Source: Pseudomonas reactans
GTDB taxonomy: Bacteria > Pseudomonadota > Gammaproteobacteria > Pseudomonadales > Pseudomonadaceae
Reading direction: 5' to 3'
Length of the DNA stretch: 64,000 bases
Assembly (NCBI RefSeq): GCF_013385825.1
Contig: NZ_JACAPG010000023.1
Coordinates: forward strand, 1-64,000
Shown one piece after another: positions 34,966-43,481 of the stretch. The translations under genes were made by a program, and so were the position numbers. The notes below the pieces were generated by a model. That model saw only the letters and a program-made list of their open reading frames with translations, ran no database searches and was not told where the DNA came from. Numbering within the stretch: position 1 is the first letter of the stretch; every line of letters begins with the position of its first letter.

Positions 34966-35601
34966 TTACTTGGCTGCGCGCTCTTTGGCGATCAGCTGGT
35001 CGGCAACATTGAGGGTCTGCTCAGGACCACCGGAGGTGCCCAGGTCGAAACGGTATTTGCCGTTGACTATCATGGTCGGAACGCCTTGCACGCCGTACTT
35101 CTGCGCCAGCTCTTTGGCCTGTTTGATCTGGCCCTGGATGGCGAAGGAGTTGAAGGTGGCCAGGAACTTGTCCTTGTCGACACCTTGCGTGGCCACGAAG
35201 TCAGCCATTTCGTCTGGCTTGGTCAGGCGCTTGCCTTGCTTCTGGATCGCGTCGAATACCGCGTTGTGAACCTTGTGCTCCACACCCATGGCTTCCAGGG
35301 TCAGGAACAGCTGGCCGTGGGCATCCCACGGGCCGCCGAACATGGCGGGGATGCGTCGGAAGTTCACGTCCTTAGGCAGTTTTTCAACCCATGGGTTGAT
35401 GGTCGGCTCAAAGGCGTAGCAATGCGGGCAGCCGTACCAGAACAGCTCCACTACTTCGATCTTGCCGGGTTCCGAAACCGGAACCGGGTTGGCCAATTCG
35501 ACGTAGGTTTTACCGGCTTCAAGCGGCACGTCGGCAGCTTGTGCGGTCATGCCGAAGAGGCTGGCAGTGACGAGAGCGGCGCTGAGGATCAGATTACGCA
35601 T
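34966..35601 (-). CDS. dsbA: Thiol:disulfide interchange protein DsbA
   Basis: A 211-residue periplasmic oxidoreductase (signal peptide 1-23, AQAAD) with the active site CPHC at residues 58-61 (ELFWYGCPHCYAFEP) and the cis-proline loop GVPTMIVNGK. It donates disulfides to exported proteins. Its promoter must lie in 35602-35695, because a terminator isolates it from the upstream cc4 gene. It starts the dsbA-EEP-dgcH operon. Confidence 0.95.
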   Translation of the reverse strand: MRNLILSAALVTASLFGMTAQAADVPLEAGKTYVELANPVPVSEPGKIEVVELFWYGCPHCYAFEPTINPWVEKLPKDVNFRRIPAMFGGPWDAHGQLFLTLEAMGVEHKVHNAVFDAIQKQGKRLTKPDEMADFVATQGVDKDKFLATFNSFAIQGQIKQAKELAQKYGVQGVPTMIVNGKYRFDLGTSGGPEQTLNVADQLIAKERAAK

Positions 35602-35695
35602 GCTTTACTCCTGGACAAATAAAGTCGCCTCACGCGACCTTTGTTGTGACAGGTCTACGCGGGCATGAGTTCGTTAGTGTAACGGTAGCGGCCAC

Positions 35696-35725
35696 AAAAA
35701 AGGGCAGCCTGGGCCACCCTTTTTA
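35696..35725 (-). terminator. Terminator after the cytochrome c4 gene
   Basis: AAAAAGGGTGGCC and GGCTGCCCTTTTT pair on the minus strand and are followed by Ts, 45 bp beyond the cc4 stop. The A/T symmetry means it may also work from the plus strand. Confidence 0.85.
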
Positions 35726-35769
35726 TGCTTGCATCGCGGGATTAATCGAGTGTTAACGTTGCGTGCACC

Positions 35770-36381
35770 TTAGTGCAGGCCCTGGATGTAGCTGGAGACC
35801 GCCGCAATGTCTTCATCACTCAGCTTGCGGGCGATGGTGCGCATGATTGCCGCGTCGCCATCGTTGGCTCGCCCGGCTTCTTCCTTGCGGAAATCGGTCA
35901 GTTGCTTGGCGATATAGGTGGCGTGCTGGCCGCTCAGGTGCGGGAAGCCGGCGGCGGCGATGCCCGCGCCATTAGGCGAGTGGCAACCGGTGCAGGCAGG
36001 CAGGCCTTTTTCCAGGTCGCCGCCGCGGAACAGTTTCTCGCCACGCGCCACCAGTTTCGGATCAGCAGCTCCCACGCTGCCCTTCTGGCTGGCAAAATAC
36101 GCCGCGATGTCTGCCAGGTCCTGATCGCTGAGGTTGGTCAACAAGCCGGTCATTTCCAGGACCGTGCGCTTGCCGGACTTGATATCCTGCATCTGCTTGG
36201 TCAGGTAACGCTCGCCCTGCCCAGCCAGTTTGGGGAAGTTCGGCGCCGGGCTGTTACCATCCGGTCCATGGCAAGCACCACACACGGCGGCTTTCGCCTG
36301 GCCCGCTGTAGCGTCGCCTGCAGCATGGGCAACACCGGTGATGCCCAAGGTCAACAGCAGACTCACGATCAGTTTGTTCAT
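35770..36381 (-). CDS. cc4: Cytochrome c4
   Basis: A 203-residue diheme c-type cytochrome with a signal peptide (1-21). It has two CXXCH sites: CGACHG (Cys 34) and LPACTGCHS (near Cys 131). Axial methionines are likely in ...VLEMTGLLTNLSD... and the terminal region. It carries electrons in the periplasm to terminal oxidases. A broken monoheme cytochrome gene lies just upstream on the same strand, and the two would normally form an operon. Confidence 0.93.
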   Translation of the reverse strand: MNKLIVSLLLTLGITGVAHAAGDATAGQAKAAVCGACHGPDGNSPAPNFPKLAGQGERYLTKQMQDIKSGKRTVLEMTGLLTNLSDQDLADIAAYFASQKGSVGAADPKLVARGEKLFRGGDLEKGLPACTGCHSPNGAGIAAAGFPHLSGQHATYIAKQLTDFRKEEAGRANDGDAAIMRTIARKLSDEDIAAVSSYIQGLH

Positions 36382-36415
36382 CAGCTAATCCAACTACGGC
36401 TAAGGGGTTTAAGAG

Positions 36416-36636
36416 TTATCTACCGGGTTTACTCACCATCAACTGAATGATGGCCTGGTAATCCTCAGTACTGCAGTCCATGCACAAACCACGCGGCGGC
36501 ATTGCCTTGAAACCCTGGGTCACGTGTTGACCAGCGTGTCCACGCACACTCGGTTGTACACCGCTTCCGGATCCTGTGTAGCCTGAGCGCCGTAAAGCGG
36601 GACCAGGACACCGATAGCGAGCAACCACTTGGTCAT
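36416..36636 (-). pseudogene. Decayed cytochrome c5-like gene upstream of cc4
   Basis: The ATG at 36636 opens a frame giving MTKWLLAIGVLVPLYGAQAT and DPEAVYNRVC, a normal exported cytochrome N-terminus. It then reads VDTLVNT and stops after 38 codons. The C-terminal part (HVTQGFKAMPPRGLCMDCSTEDYQAIIQL) is in another frame, and HAGQ occurs just before it in that same frame. The CXXCH heme site is destroyed and about 25-30 residues of the usual core are missing. At least one deletion and one frame change are needed. No heme protein can be made. An assembly error is the only alternative. Confidence 0.85.
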
Positions 36637-36828
36637 ACGTCGACCATTTCAGGGTTTGAGAGCGTTTTGCGTTCTAATGCGCAATAAAGGTCTATCGCTC
36701 CCGTGAACCTCATCCTTCGCTGGGACAAAGCACACACAAAATCTGCGGCATTATATACTGGCGCTACTGAAACGGAAACGACACCGCTTGCCGCACCCTT
36801 TTTCGGCACCGCCCACATCGGAAATCTC

Positions 36829-37470
36829 ATGCAACTCAAGAATCCCATCCTCGGTCTGTGCCAACAGTCCACGTTCATGCTCAGCGCCGCCAAAGTTGAC
36901 CAATGCCCCGATGACGAGGGCTTTGAAGTCGCCTTTGCCGGTCGTTCCAACGCCGGTAAGTCCAGCGCGCTGAACACCCTGACCCACGCTAGCCTGGCAC
37001 GCACCTCGAAAACCCCAGGCCGCACGCAACTTCTCAATTTCTTCAAGCTAGACGAAGATCGGCGTCTGGTCGACCTGCCGGGTTACGGTTATGCCAAAGT
37101 ACCTATCCCGCTGAAGCTGCACTGGCAGCGTCACCTGGAGGCTTACCTGGGTGGCCGCGAGAGTTTGAAGGGTTTGATTCTGATGATGGACATCCGCCAT
37201 CCGATGACCGACTTCGACCTGTTGATGCTCGACTGGGCCGTCGCCAGCGGCATGCCGATGCACATCCTGCTGACCAAGGCCGACAAGCTGACCTACGGCG
37301 CAGCCAAGAACACCCTGCTCAAAGTGCAGTCCGACATCCGTAAAGGTTGGGGTGATGCGATCACCATCCAGCTGTTCTCGGCGCCAAAACGCATGGGCCT
37401 GGAAGAGGCCTACACGGTGCTGGCAGGCTGGATGGAATTGGCAGACAAGGGCGCAGAACTGGCCGAGTAA
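36829..37470 (+). CDS. engB: Ribosome biogenesis GTP-binding protein YsxC/EngB
   Basis: A 213-residue GTPase with G1 GRSNAGKSS (residues 38-46), G2 TSKTPGRTQ, G3 DLPGYGYA and G4 TKAD. It is needed for assembly of the large ribosomal subunit. The ATG at 36829 yields the standard N-terminus MQLKNPILGL. The frame to 36703 is open but unlike EngB. It is convergent with polA, with ersA between. Confidence 0.94.
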   Translation: MQLKNPILGLCQQSTFMLSAAKVDQCPDDEGFEVAFAGRSNAGKSSALNTLTHASLARTSKTPGRTQLLNFFKLDEDRRLVDLPGYGYAKVPIPLKLHWQRHLEAYLGGRESLKGLILMMDIRHPMTDFDLLMLDWAVASGMPMHILLTKADKLTYGAAKNTLLKVQSDIRKGWGDAITIQLFSAPKRMGLEEAYTVLAGWMELADKGAELAE

Positions 37471-37483
37471 CTTTTCTGCAGGC

Positions 37484-37527
37484 AAAAAAAACCCCGGACT
37501 TCTTATGGGGAGGGGAAGTTCGGGGTT
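37484..37527 (-). terminator. Rho-independent terminator of ersA
   Basis: A 13-bp near-perfect stem (37490-37527) with an intervening C-rich loop is followed by eight Ts on the minus strand only. Confidence 0.9.
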
Positions 37528-37612
37528 CAAGTTCCGGACCGCTAGGGCGGGGTCCAGATATCTGCCAACACTTAACACAACATAGGAGCATTGAAGGGCT
37601 TCACCACCCATT
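37484..37612 (-). ncRNA. ersA: Small regulatory RNA ErsA
   Basis: The engB-polA gap is the home of Pseudomonas ErsA (equivalent in position to enteric Spot 42). On the minus strand an AlgU-type promoter (37620-37647) is followed about 130 nt later by a terminator: AACCCCG-ACTTC paired with GAAGT-CGGGG, then eight Ts (37491-37484). This gives an RNA of about 129 nt, close to the 132 nt known in P. aeruginosa. ErsA is an Hfq-dependent regulator of algC, oprD and biofilm genes there. The exact 5' end is estimated. Confidence 0.85.
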
Positions 37613-37619
37613 CAGTAAC

Positions 37620-37647
37620 TCTGAGTAGCAGTTCACGGGTTAAGTTC
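37620..37647 (-). promoter_or_regulatory. AlgU (sigma-22) promoter of ersA
   Basis: GAACTT (37642-37647), a 17-bp spacer and TCAGA (37620-37624) match the AlgU/RpoE consensus GAACTT-N16/17-TCTGA. ErsA is known to be envelope-stress responsive in P. aeruginosa. Confidence 0.8.
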
Positions 37648-37701
37648 CGGCAGGTTCGAAAAACTATTTGAAATAACCGACGGCGATTTCCGCACTAAAG
37701 C

Positions 37702-37732
37702 ACTCTGCCAGCACGCAAGGTGATGGCAGAGT
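37702..37732 (-). terminator. polA terminator
   Basis: ACTCTGCCA pairs with TGGCAGAGT. On the minus strand the hairpin starts 7 bp after the polA stop and is followed by GCTTTAG. Confidence 0.7.
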
Positions 37733-37739
37733 CCCGGAC

Positions 37740-40517
37740 TCAGTGCGCTTCGTCCCAGTTGTTGCCCACGCCCACTTCCACCAGCAGCGGCACATCCAAC
37801 TGCGCGGCAGCGCTCATGTGCTCGCGAATCTTCTCGCTGACCTGCGCTACCAGATCCTCACGCACCTCCAGCACCAGTTCATCGTGCACCTGCAGGATCA
37901 CCTTCGCATCCAGGCCTGACTCGATCAGCCAGTTGTCCACCCGCACCATGGCCTTCTTGATGATATCCGCCGCCGTACCCTGCATCGGCGCGTTGATCGC
38001 GGTACGTTCTGCCGCTGCGCGCTCCTGAGGCTTGTTGGAGTTGATGTCCGGCAAGTACAGGCGGCGGCCGAAGAACGTCTCGACATAACCCTGATCAGCC
38101 GCCTGGGCGCGGGTGCGCTCCATGTACTCGCGAACCCCGGGATAACGGGCGAAATACACATCGATATACGCCTTGGCCGTCTTGGTATCGACGCCAATGT
38201 CCTTGCCCAGCTTCTGCGCGCCCATGCCGTAGATCAGGCCGAAGTTGATTGCCTTGGCGCTGCGACGCTGATCCGAGGTGACCTCGTCCAGCTCAACCTT
38301 GAACACTTCTGCCGCCGTAGCGGTGTGCACGTCCAGGTTGTCGCGGAAGGCGTTCATCAGGCCTTCGTCCTTGGACAGGTGCGCCATGATCCGCAGTTCG
38401 ATTTGCGAGTAGTCCGCCGCCAACATTTTGTAGCCCTTGGGCGCGACAAACGCCTGGCGGATCCGCCGCCCTTCGGCGGTACGCACCGGGATGTTCTGCA
38501 GGTTCGGATCACTGGACGACAAGCGCCCGGTCGCCGCCACCGCTTGATGATAGGACGTGTGGATGCGCCCGGTGCGCGGGTTGATCTGCTCCGGCAGGCG
38601 ATCGGTGTAGGTACTTTTCAGCTTGCTCATGCTGCGGTACTGCATCAGCACCTTGGGCAGCGGGTAGTCATCTTCGGCCAGCTTGGCCAGCACTTCTTCA
38701 GCCGTTGAGGCCTGGCCCTTGCCGGTTTTTTTCAGTACCGGCAGGCCGAGTTTCTCGTAAAGGATCGCGCCGAGCTGTTTGGGCGAGCCCAGGTTGAACT
38801 CCTCGCCGGCGATCTCGAACGCCTGGCGTTCCAGCTCGACCATCTTGTTGCCCAGCTCGATGCTCTGGATGCCCAGCAAATCCTTGTCGACCAGCGCGCC
38901 CTGGCGCTCGATACGCGCCAACACCGGCACCAATGGGATTTCGATATCCGTGAGCACACTCGCGAGGCTCGGGATGGTCGCCAGTTGCGCAAACAGCGCC
39001 TGGTGCAGGCGCAAGGTGATATCGGCGTCTTCTGCCGCATACGGGCCAGCCTGCTCCAGCGCGATCTGGTCGAATGTCAGCTGTTTGGCGCCTTTGCCGG
39101 CGATGTCCTGGAAAGCGACGGTGTCGTAGTCCAGGTACTTTTTGGCCAGGCTGTCCATGTCGTGGCGGGTGGCCGTGGAATTGAGCACATAGGATTCGAG
39201 CATGGTGTCGAAGGCGATGCCGCGTACGGTAATGCCGTGCGCCGGGTCGCCACCGATGGCGCAGTTGGCCAGGATGTTCATGTCGAACTTGGCGTGCTGG
39301 CCAACCTTGAGCTTGGTCGGGTCTTCCAGCAGCGGCTTGAGGGCCAGCAGTACGGTGTCGCGATCCAACTGCTCCGGCGCGCCGATATAGGAGTGGGTCA
39401 GCGGAATGTAGGCTGCTTCGTGGGGCTGGACGGCGAAGGACACACCGACCAACTGAGCCTGTTGGGCGTCGATACCGGTGGTTTCGGTGTCGAAAGCGAA
39501 CAACTTCGCGTCATTGAGTCTCTTCAACCAGATGTCGAAGGTCGCCTGGTCGAGAATGGTGGTGTAGCTCGCCTCTGTCGGCGCAACGGCTTCAACGACG
39601 TCCTCAGCAACAGGCGCAGCCTTGAGCTCCACACGCTTCACATCGCGCTGGATTTCGTCAATCCAGCTCTTGAATTCCAACAGCGAGTACAGCTCCAGCA
39701 GCTTCTCGCGATCCGGCTCGATCAGGTGCAGGTCATCCAGGCCGACATCCAGCGGTACGTCGCACTTGATCGTCGCCAACCGGTAGGAAAGAAACGCACT
39801 CTCGCGATGTTCTTCCAGCTTGGCTGGCAGTGTCTTGGCGCCTCGGATAGGCAGGGTCGGAACGATGTCCAATTGCTCATAAAGCTCTTTGATGCCGCCG
39901 TTCACGCCGACAAGCAAGCCGGAAGCAGTCTTGGGACCAATACCCGGAACGCCTGGAATGTTGTCGGACGAATCCCCCATCAGCGCCAGGTAGTCGATGA
40001 TCTGCTCCGGAGCGACGCCGAATTTCTCCTTTACGCCTTCGATATCCATCGCGCTACCGGTCATGGTGTTGACCAAGGTAATGTGCCCGTCGACCAGCTG
40101 CGCCATGTCCTTGTCACCGGTCGAGATCACCACCGGGCGGTTGGCCGCCGCGCTGCTGCGGGCCAGGGTGCCGATCACGTCATCGGCTTCAACGCCTTCG
40201 ACGCAGAGGAGCGGGAAGCCCAGGGCGATCACGCTCTGGTGCAGGGGCTCGATCTGCAGGCGCATGTCATCGGGCATGCTTGGGCGGTTAGCCTTGTATT
40301 CGGCGTACATGTCATCGCGAAAGGTCCCACCCTTGGCGTCGAACACTACCGCGAACGGACTGTTCGGGTACTGCTTGCGCAGGCTTTTGAGCATGTTCAA
40401 CACGCCCTTGACCGCACCCGTGGGTAGGCCTTTGGAGGTGGTCAGCGGTGGCAACGCGTGGAACGCGCGGTACAGATAGGAAGAACCGTCCACCAGGACG
40501 AGGGGTGCTTGGCTCAT
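37740..40517 (-). CDS. polA: DNA polymerase I
   Basis: A 925-residue repair and replication polymerase. The N-terminal 5'-3' exonuclease (LVDGSSYLYRAFHALPPL; YLALMGDSSDNIPGVPGIG) comes first. The 3'-5' exonuclease (about 320-500) keeps FAFDTETTGIDA. The polymerase domain has ADYSQIELRIMAHLS, the finger-helix motif RRSAKAINFGLIYGM and QVHDELVLEV. ATG at 40517 gives the standard N-terminus MSQAPLVLVDG; an in-frame TTG at 40529 abuts the AAAAGG site and is less likely. It is divergent from the DUF2782 gene. Confidence 0.96.
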   Translation of the reverse strand: MSQAPLVLVDGSSYLYRAFHALPPLTTSKGLPTGAVKGVLNMLKSLRKQYPNSPFAVVFDAKGGTFRDDMYAEYKANRPSMPDDMRLQIEPLHQSVIALGFPLLCVEGVEADDVIGTLARSSAAANRPVVISTGDKDMAQLVDGHITLVNTMTGSAMDIEGVKEKFGVAPEQIIDYLALMGDSSDNIPGVPGIGPKTASGLLVGVNGGIKELYEQLDIVPTLPIRGAKTLPAKLEEHRESAFLSYRLATIKCDVPLDVGLDDLHLIEPDREKLLELYSLLEFKSWIDEIQRDVKRVELKAAPVAEDVVEAVAPTEASYTTILDQATFDIWLKRLNDAKLFAFDTETTGIDAQQAQLVGVSFAVQPHEAAYIPLTHSYIGAPEQLDRDTVLLALKPLLEDPTKLKVGQHAKFDMNILANCAIGGDPAHGITVRGIAFDTMLESYVLNSTATRHDMDSLAKKYLDYDTVAFQDIAGKGAKQLTFDQIALEQAGPYAAEDADITLRLHQALFAQLATIPSLASVLTDIEIPLVPVLARIERQGALVDKDLLGIQSIELGNKMVELERQAFEIAGEEFNLGSPKQLGAILYEKLGLPVLKKTGKGQASTAEEVLAKLAEDDYPLPKVLMQYRSMSKLKSTYTDRLPEQINPRTGRIHTSYHQAVAATGRLSSSDPNLQNIPVRTAEGRRIRQAFVAPKGYKMLAADYSQIELRIMAHLSKDEGLMNAFRDNLDVHTATAAEVFKVELDEVTSDQRRSAKAINFGLIYGMGAQKLGKDIGVDTKTAKAYIDVYFARYPGVREYMERTRAQAADQGYVETFFGRRLYLPDINSNKPQERAAAERTAINAPMQGTAADIIKKAMVRVDNWLIESGLDAKVILQVHDELVLEVREDLVAQVSEKIREHMSAAAQLDVPLLVEVGVGNNWDEAH

Positions 40518-40591
40518 GAGCAGAATCAACCTTTTCGGCGGGTCAGGCGCTAGAATAGCCGGACCAATGACGACAAAGGGACAAGGTTATC

Positions 40592-40882
40592 ATGCGTACA
40601 TTCAATCGCCTGCTGTTGACCGGCTTGATTGCACTCGCTCCGATGGCTGCCATGGCGGCAGACGATGCGCCTGGGGGCGATCCGGAAGTGACCATTCGCA
40701 CGGAAGGCGACAAGACCATCCAGGAATACCGCCAAAATGGATTCCTGTACGCAATCAAGGTAACGCCGAAAGGTGCGCCGCCTTACTTCCTGGTGCGCGC
40801 GGACGGAACCGATGCGAACTTCATCCGCTCTGACCAGCCGGATATGCTGATCCCGTCATGGAAGATTTTCGAATGGAAATGA
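40592..40882 (+). CDS. DUF2782 exported protein
   Basis: A 96-residue protein with signal peptide (1-22, AMAA) and a small beta domain (EVTIRTEGDKTIQEYRQNGFLYAIKVTPKGAPPYFLVRAD) that defines DUF2782. Conserved next to polA and thrB in pseudomonads; function unknown. It starts 74 bp from the polA start, sharing a divergent promoter region. Confidence 0.88.
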   Translation: MRTFNRLLLTGLIALAPMAAMAADDAPGGDPEVTIRTEGDKTIQEYRQNGFLYAIKVTPKGAPPYFLVRADGTDANFIRSDQPDMLIPSWKIFEWK

Positions 40883-40938
40883 TTTCTTAACTTAAATTGG
40901 CGCCGCGCACCGCGGCGCCCGTACTGGCAGTTTTAACC

Positions 40939-41892
40939 ATGTCTGTGTTCACCCCCCTGGCTCGGCCCGAGCTGGAAACCTTTCTCGCCCCTTACGGCCT
41001 CGGCCGCCTGATCGACTTCCAGGGGATTGCCGCCGGTAGTGAAAACACCAATTTCTTTATCAGCCTGGAGCAGGGCGAGTTCGTCCTGACCCTGGTTGAA
41101 CGCGGTCCGGTCGCGGAAATGCCGTTCTTCATCGAACTGCTCGACGTGCTCCACGACGCCGACCTGCCCGTGCCCTACGCCCTGCGCACCACCGACGGCG
41201 TGGCCCTGCGCGAGCTGAAAGGCAAACCGGCGCTGCTGCAACCGCGCCTGGCCGGCAAGCACATCAAGGACGCCAACGCCCAGCACTGCGCCCAGGTCGG
41301 TGATCTGCTGGGCCATCTGCACCTGGCAACACAGGGCGAGAAGGTGCTGGAGCGCAAAACCGATCGCGGCCTGGACTGGATGCTCAGTGAAGGCGCGCAG
41401 TTGATTTCGCACTTGAACGACGCACAACAGCGTCTGCTGCAGGATGCGCTGACCGAGATCGAAGCTCACAAGGCTGAGATCCTCGCACTGCCACGCGCCA
41501 ACGTGCACGCCGACCTGTTCCGCGATAACGCGATGTTTGAAGGCACGCACCTTACAGGCTTGATCGACTTCTACAACGCCTGCTCCGGCCCGATGCTGTA
41601 CGACGTGGCAATCGCGCTGAATGACTGGTGCTCGGATGCTGACGGCGTGATCGATGGGCAACGGGCTCGGGCATTGCTGGGAGCCTATGCAGGTCTTCGA
41701 CCGTTTACCGCGAAGGAGGCCGAGTTGTGGCCGACCATGCTGCGGGTGGCCTGTGTGCGATTCTGGTTGTCACGCCTGATCGCGGCCGAGTCGTTCGCCG
41801 GGCAGGATGTGTTGATCCATGACCCGGCGGAGTTCGAGCATCGCTTGGTGCAGCGTCAGCAAGTGACTGTCCAACTGCCATTTGCGATGTAA
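40939..41892 (+). CDS. thrB: Homoserine kinase (APH-fold type)
   Basis: A 317-residue kinase of the aminoglycoside-phosphotransferase fold, used by Pseudomonas in place of the GHMP ThrB. It phosphorylates homoserine on the threonine pathway. Motifs are GSENTNFFISLEQGEFVLTLVE (N-lobe), VHADLFRDNAMFEG (catalytic loop, Asp) and GLIDFYNACSGPMLYDVAI (metal-binding). The start is ATG 40939, after upstream in-frame sequence that is not protein-like. A REP doublet follows immediately. Confidence 0.93.
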   Translation: MSVFTPLARPELETFLAPYGLGRLIDFQGIAAGSENTNFFISLEQGEFVLTLVERGPVAEMPFFIELLDVLHDADLPVPYALRTTDGVALRELKGKPALLQPRLAGKHIKDANAQHCAQVGDLLGHLHLATQGEKVLERKTDRGLDWMLSEGAQLISHLNDAQQRLLQDALTEIEAHKAEILALPRANVHADLFRDNAMFEGTHLTGLIDFYNACSGPMLYDVAIALNDWCSDADGVIDGQRARALLGAYAGLRPFTAKEAELWPTMLRVACVRFWLSRLIAAESFAGQDVLIHDPAEFEHRLVQRQQVTVQLPFAM

Positions 41893-41901
41893 CACCTCTA
41901 C

Positions 41902-42003
41902 CTGTAGGAGCGAGCTTGCTCGCGAAAAACCCGAGAACGCCGCGTTTATCCAGGGTAAACGCGTCATCGTTAACGTTTTTCGCGAGCAAGCTCGCTCCTA
42001 CAG
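41902..42003. repeat. REP doublet between thrB and znuA
   Basis: Inverted pair CTGTAGGAGCGAGCTTGCTC...GAGCAAGCTCGCTCCTACAG with a 50-bp core containing GTTTATC/GGTAAAC. It starts 10 bp after the thrB stop and ends 8 bp before the znuA stop on the other strand, so it fills the convergent gap. Confidence 0.95.
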
Positions 42004-42010
42004 TGTGGCG

Positions 42011-42940
42011 TTACAGCGACTCCAGACACCCAGCCAGATCATTACCCAGCTTCTCCAGCACCTGCTCATAGCCCTGAGCGGTAGCCGGGGTATAACCACC
42101 CAGCGCATCCAACTCCGCCAGCTTCACCGGCAAACCGGAGACTAGCGTTTCAGCCAGGCGCGGACGCAACGGCGGCTCGCTGAACACGCAGGTCTTGCCC
42201 ACTTCCTGCAAACGCGTACGCATCGCCGCTACATGCTGGGCGCCGGGTTGTACTTCCGCAGCCACGCTGAACACGCCGGTGTGCTTGAGGCCGTAAGCGT
42301 CTTCGAAGTAATCGAAGGCTTCGTGGAACACGAAGTAAGGTTTGCCATCAATCGGCGCCAGGCGGACTTTCAGGCGAGCATCCAGGGCATCCAGACGCTC
42401 ATCGAACGCCTTTACGTTGCTCTGGTAATGCGCAGCATTGGCCGGATCGGCGGCAGCCAGGTCAGTCGCCATGCGCGCTGCAATCACCCGAGCGTTCACC
42501 GTCGACAGCCACAAGTGCGCATCCAGGCTGCCTGGGCGGTGATCGTGGTCGTGTTCGTCGGCTTCATCGGCGTGTGAGTGGCTATCTTCGGCAAAACGAC
42601 GCAACTTCATACCTGGCAGGTCCTGCACTGCCACTGTCGCGGCCGTACGACCTTTCAGCACGCGCGGCAGGAAACTCTCCATATCCGGGCCGATCCAGTA
42701 CAGCAGGTCCACCGACTGCACACGCCGTACGTCGGATGGACGCAGCGCATAGTTATGCGGCGATGCACCCGGCGGCAATAAAACCTCAGGAACCGCCACG
42801 CCGTCCTGCACAGCCGCGGCGATCAGCTGCAACGGTTTGATGCTGGTCAGCACCTTGACCTCTGCCTGAGCGGCGCTCGCGACGAACAAACTGGTGACAA
42901 ATATGACAAAAACGGGAAAAAGTCGGGACACGATGACCAC
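42011..42940 (-). CDS. znuA: Zinc ABC transporter substrate-binding protein ZnuA
   Basis: A 309-residue periplasmic protein with a signal peptide (1-26, AQAE), zinc-ligand residues in SPHNYALRPSDV and FHEAFDYFED, and a central His/Asp-rich loop (SHSHADEADEHDHDH, near residue 125). It captures Zn2+ for ZnuBC. The GTG start at 42940 is possible, and another GTG at 42931 has GAG spaced before it. It is divergent from zur; the gap holds a Zur-box-like sequence. Confidence 0.94.
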   Translation of the reverse strand: MVIVSRLFPVFVIFVTSLFVASAAQAEVKVLTSIKPLQLIAAAVQDGVAVPEVLLPPGASPHNYALRPSDVRRVQSVDLLYWIGPDMESFLPRVLKGRTAATVAVQDLPGMKLRRFAEDSHSHADEADEHDHDHRPGSLDAHLWLSTVNARVIAARMATDLAAADPANAAHYQSNVKAFDERLDALDARLKVRLAPIDGKPYFVFHEAFDYFEDAYGLKHTGVFSVAAEVQPGAQHVAAMRTRLQEVGKTCVFSEPPLRPRLAETLVSGLPVKLAELDALGGYTPATAQGYEQVLEKLGNDLAGCLESL

Positions 42941-42958
42941 TCAATGGCGTAGGAACGG

Positions 42959-42971
42959 GTAACATAATAAC
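42959..42971. promoter_or_regulatory. Candidate Zur box in the znuA-zur gap
   Basis: GTAACATAATAAC agrees with the core Zur site GTTATANTATAAC at 9 of 12 defined positions and lies midway between the divergent starts, as expected for zinc-dependent repression of both transcripts. Confidence 0.6.
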
Positions 42972-42998
42972 GTCTCTATCAAATATCTGTCGCCGCTC

Positions 42999-43481
42999 AT
43001 GCCTAAAACACCGCTTGCCAGCCGTCCCCACGACCACTCTCACTGCGTGCATACCGCGCTGTCGGAGGCCGATACCCTGTGCACACAGAAGGGTCTGCGC
43101 CTGACCGCCCTGCGTCGCCGCGTGCTGGAACTGGTGTGGCAGAGCCACAAGCCGCTGGGCGCCTACGACATCCTGGGCGTGCTCAGTGAGCAGGATGGCC
43201 GCCGCGCTGCTCCGCCGACCGTGTACCGCGCGCTCGACTTCCTGCTGGAAAACGGCCTGGTGCACCGCATCGCCTCGTTGAACGCCTTTGTCGGTTGCAG
43301 CCACCCGGAACACGCGCACCAGGGCCAGTTCCTGATCTGCCGCGAGTGCCACGCCGCCATCGAGCTTGAACAAAAAAGCATCAGCGACGCCATTATCAAG
43401 AGTTCTGCCGAGGTCGGCTTCCGGGTCGAAGGGCAAACGGTCGAAGTGGTCGGCCTGTGCTCGGGCTGCCAGGGGGCTTGA
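42999..43481 (+). CDS. zur: Zinc uptake regulator Zur (Fur family)
   Basis: A 160-residue Fur-family repressor with an N-terminal winged helix (GLRLTALRRRVLELVWQSHKPLGAYDIL) and C-terminal metal sites HPEHAHQGQFLICRECHAAIEL and CSGC (a Cys4 structural zinc). The N-terminal HDHSHCVH is an extra metal-binding cluster. When zinc-loaded it represses znu genes. It overlaps znuC by one base (TGATG). Confidence 0.94.
   Translation: MPKTPLASRPHDHSHCVHTALSEADTLCTQKGLRLTALRRRVLELVWQSHKPLGAYDILGVLSEQDGRRAAPPTVYRALDFLLENGLVHRIASLNAFVGCSHPEHAHQGQFLICRECHAAIELEQKSISDAIIKSSAEVGFRVEGQTVEVVGLCSGCQGA

Noticed and set aside
36703..36828. A 42-residue N-terminal extension of EngB
   Set aside because: No homology to EngB is apparent, and the ATG at 36829 gives the standard N-terminus.
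38985..40427. A 480-codon frame antisense to polA
   Set aside because: No family pattern, and polA is certain on the other strand.
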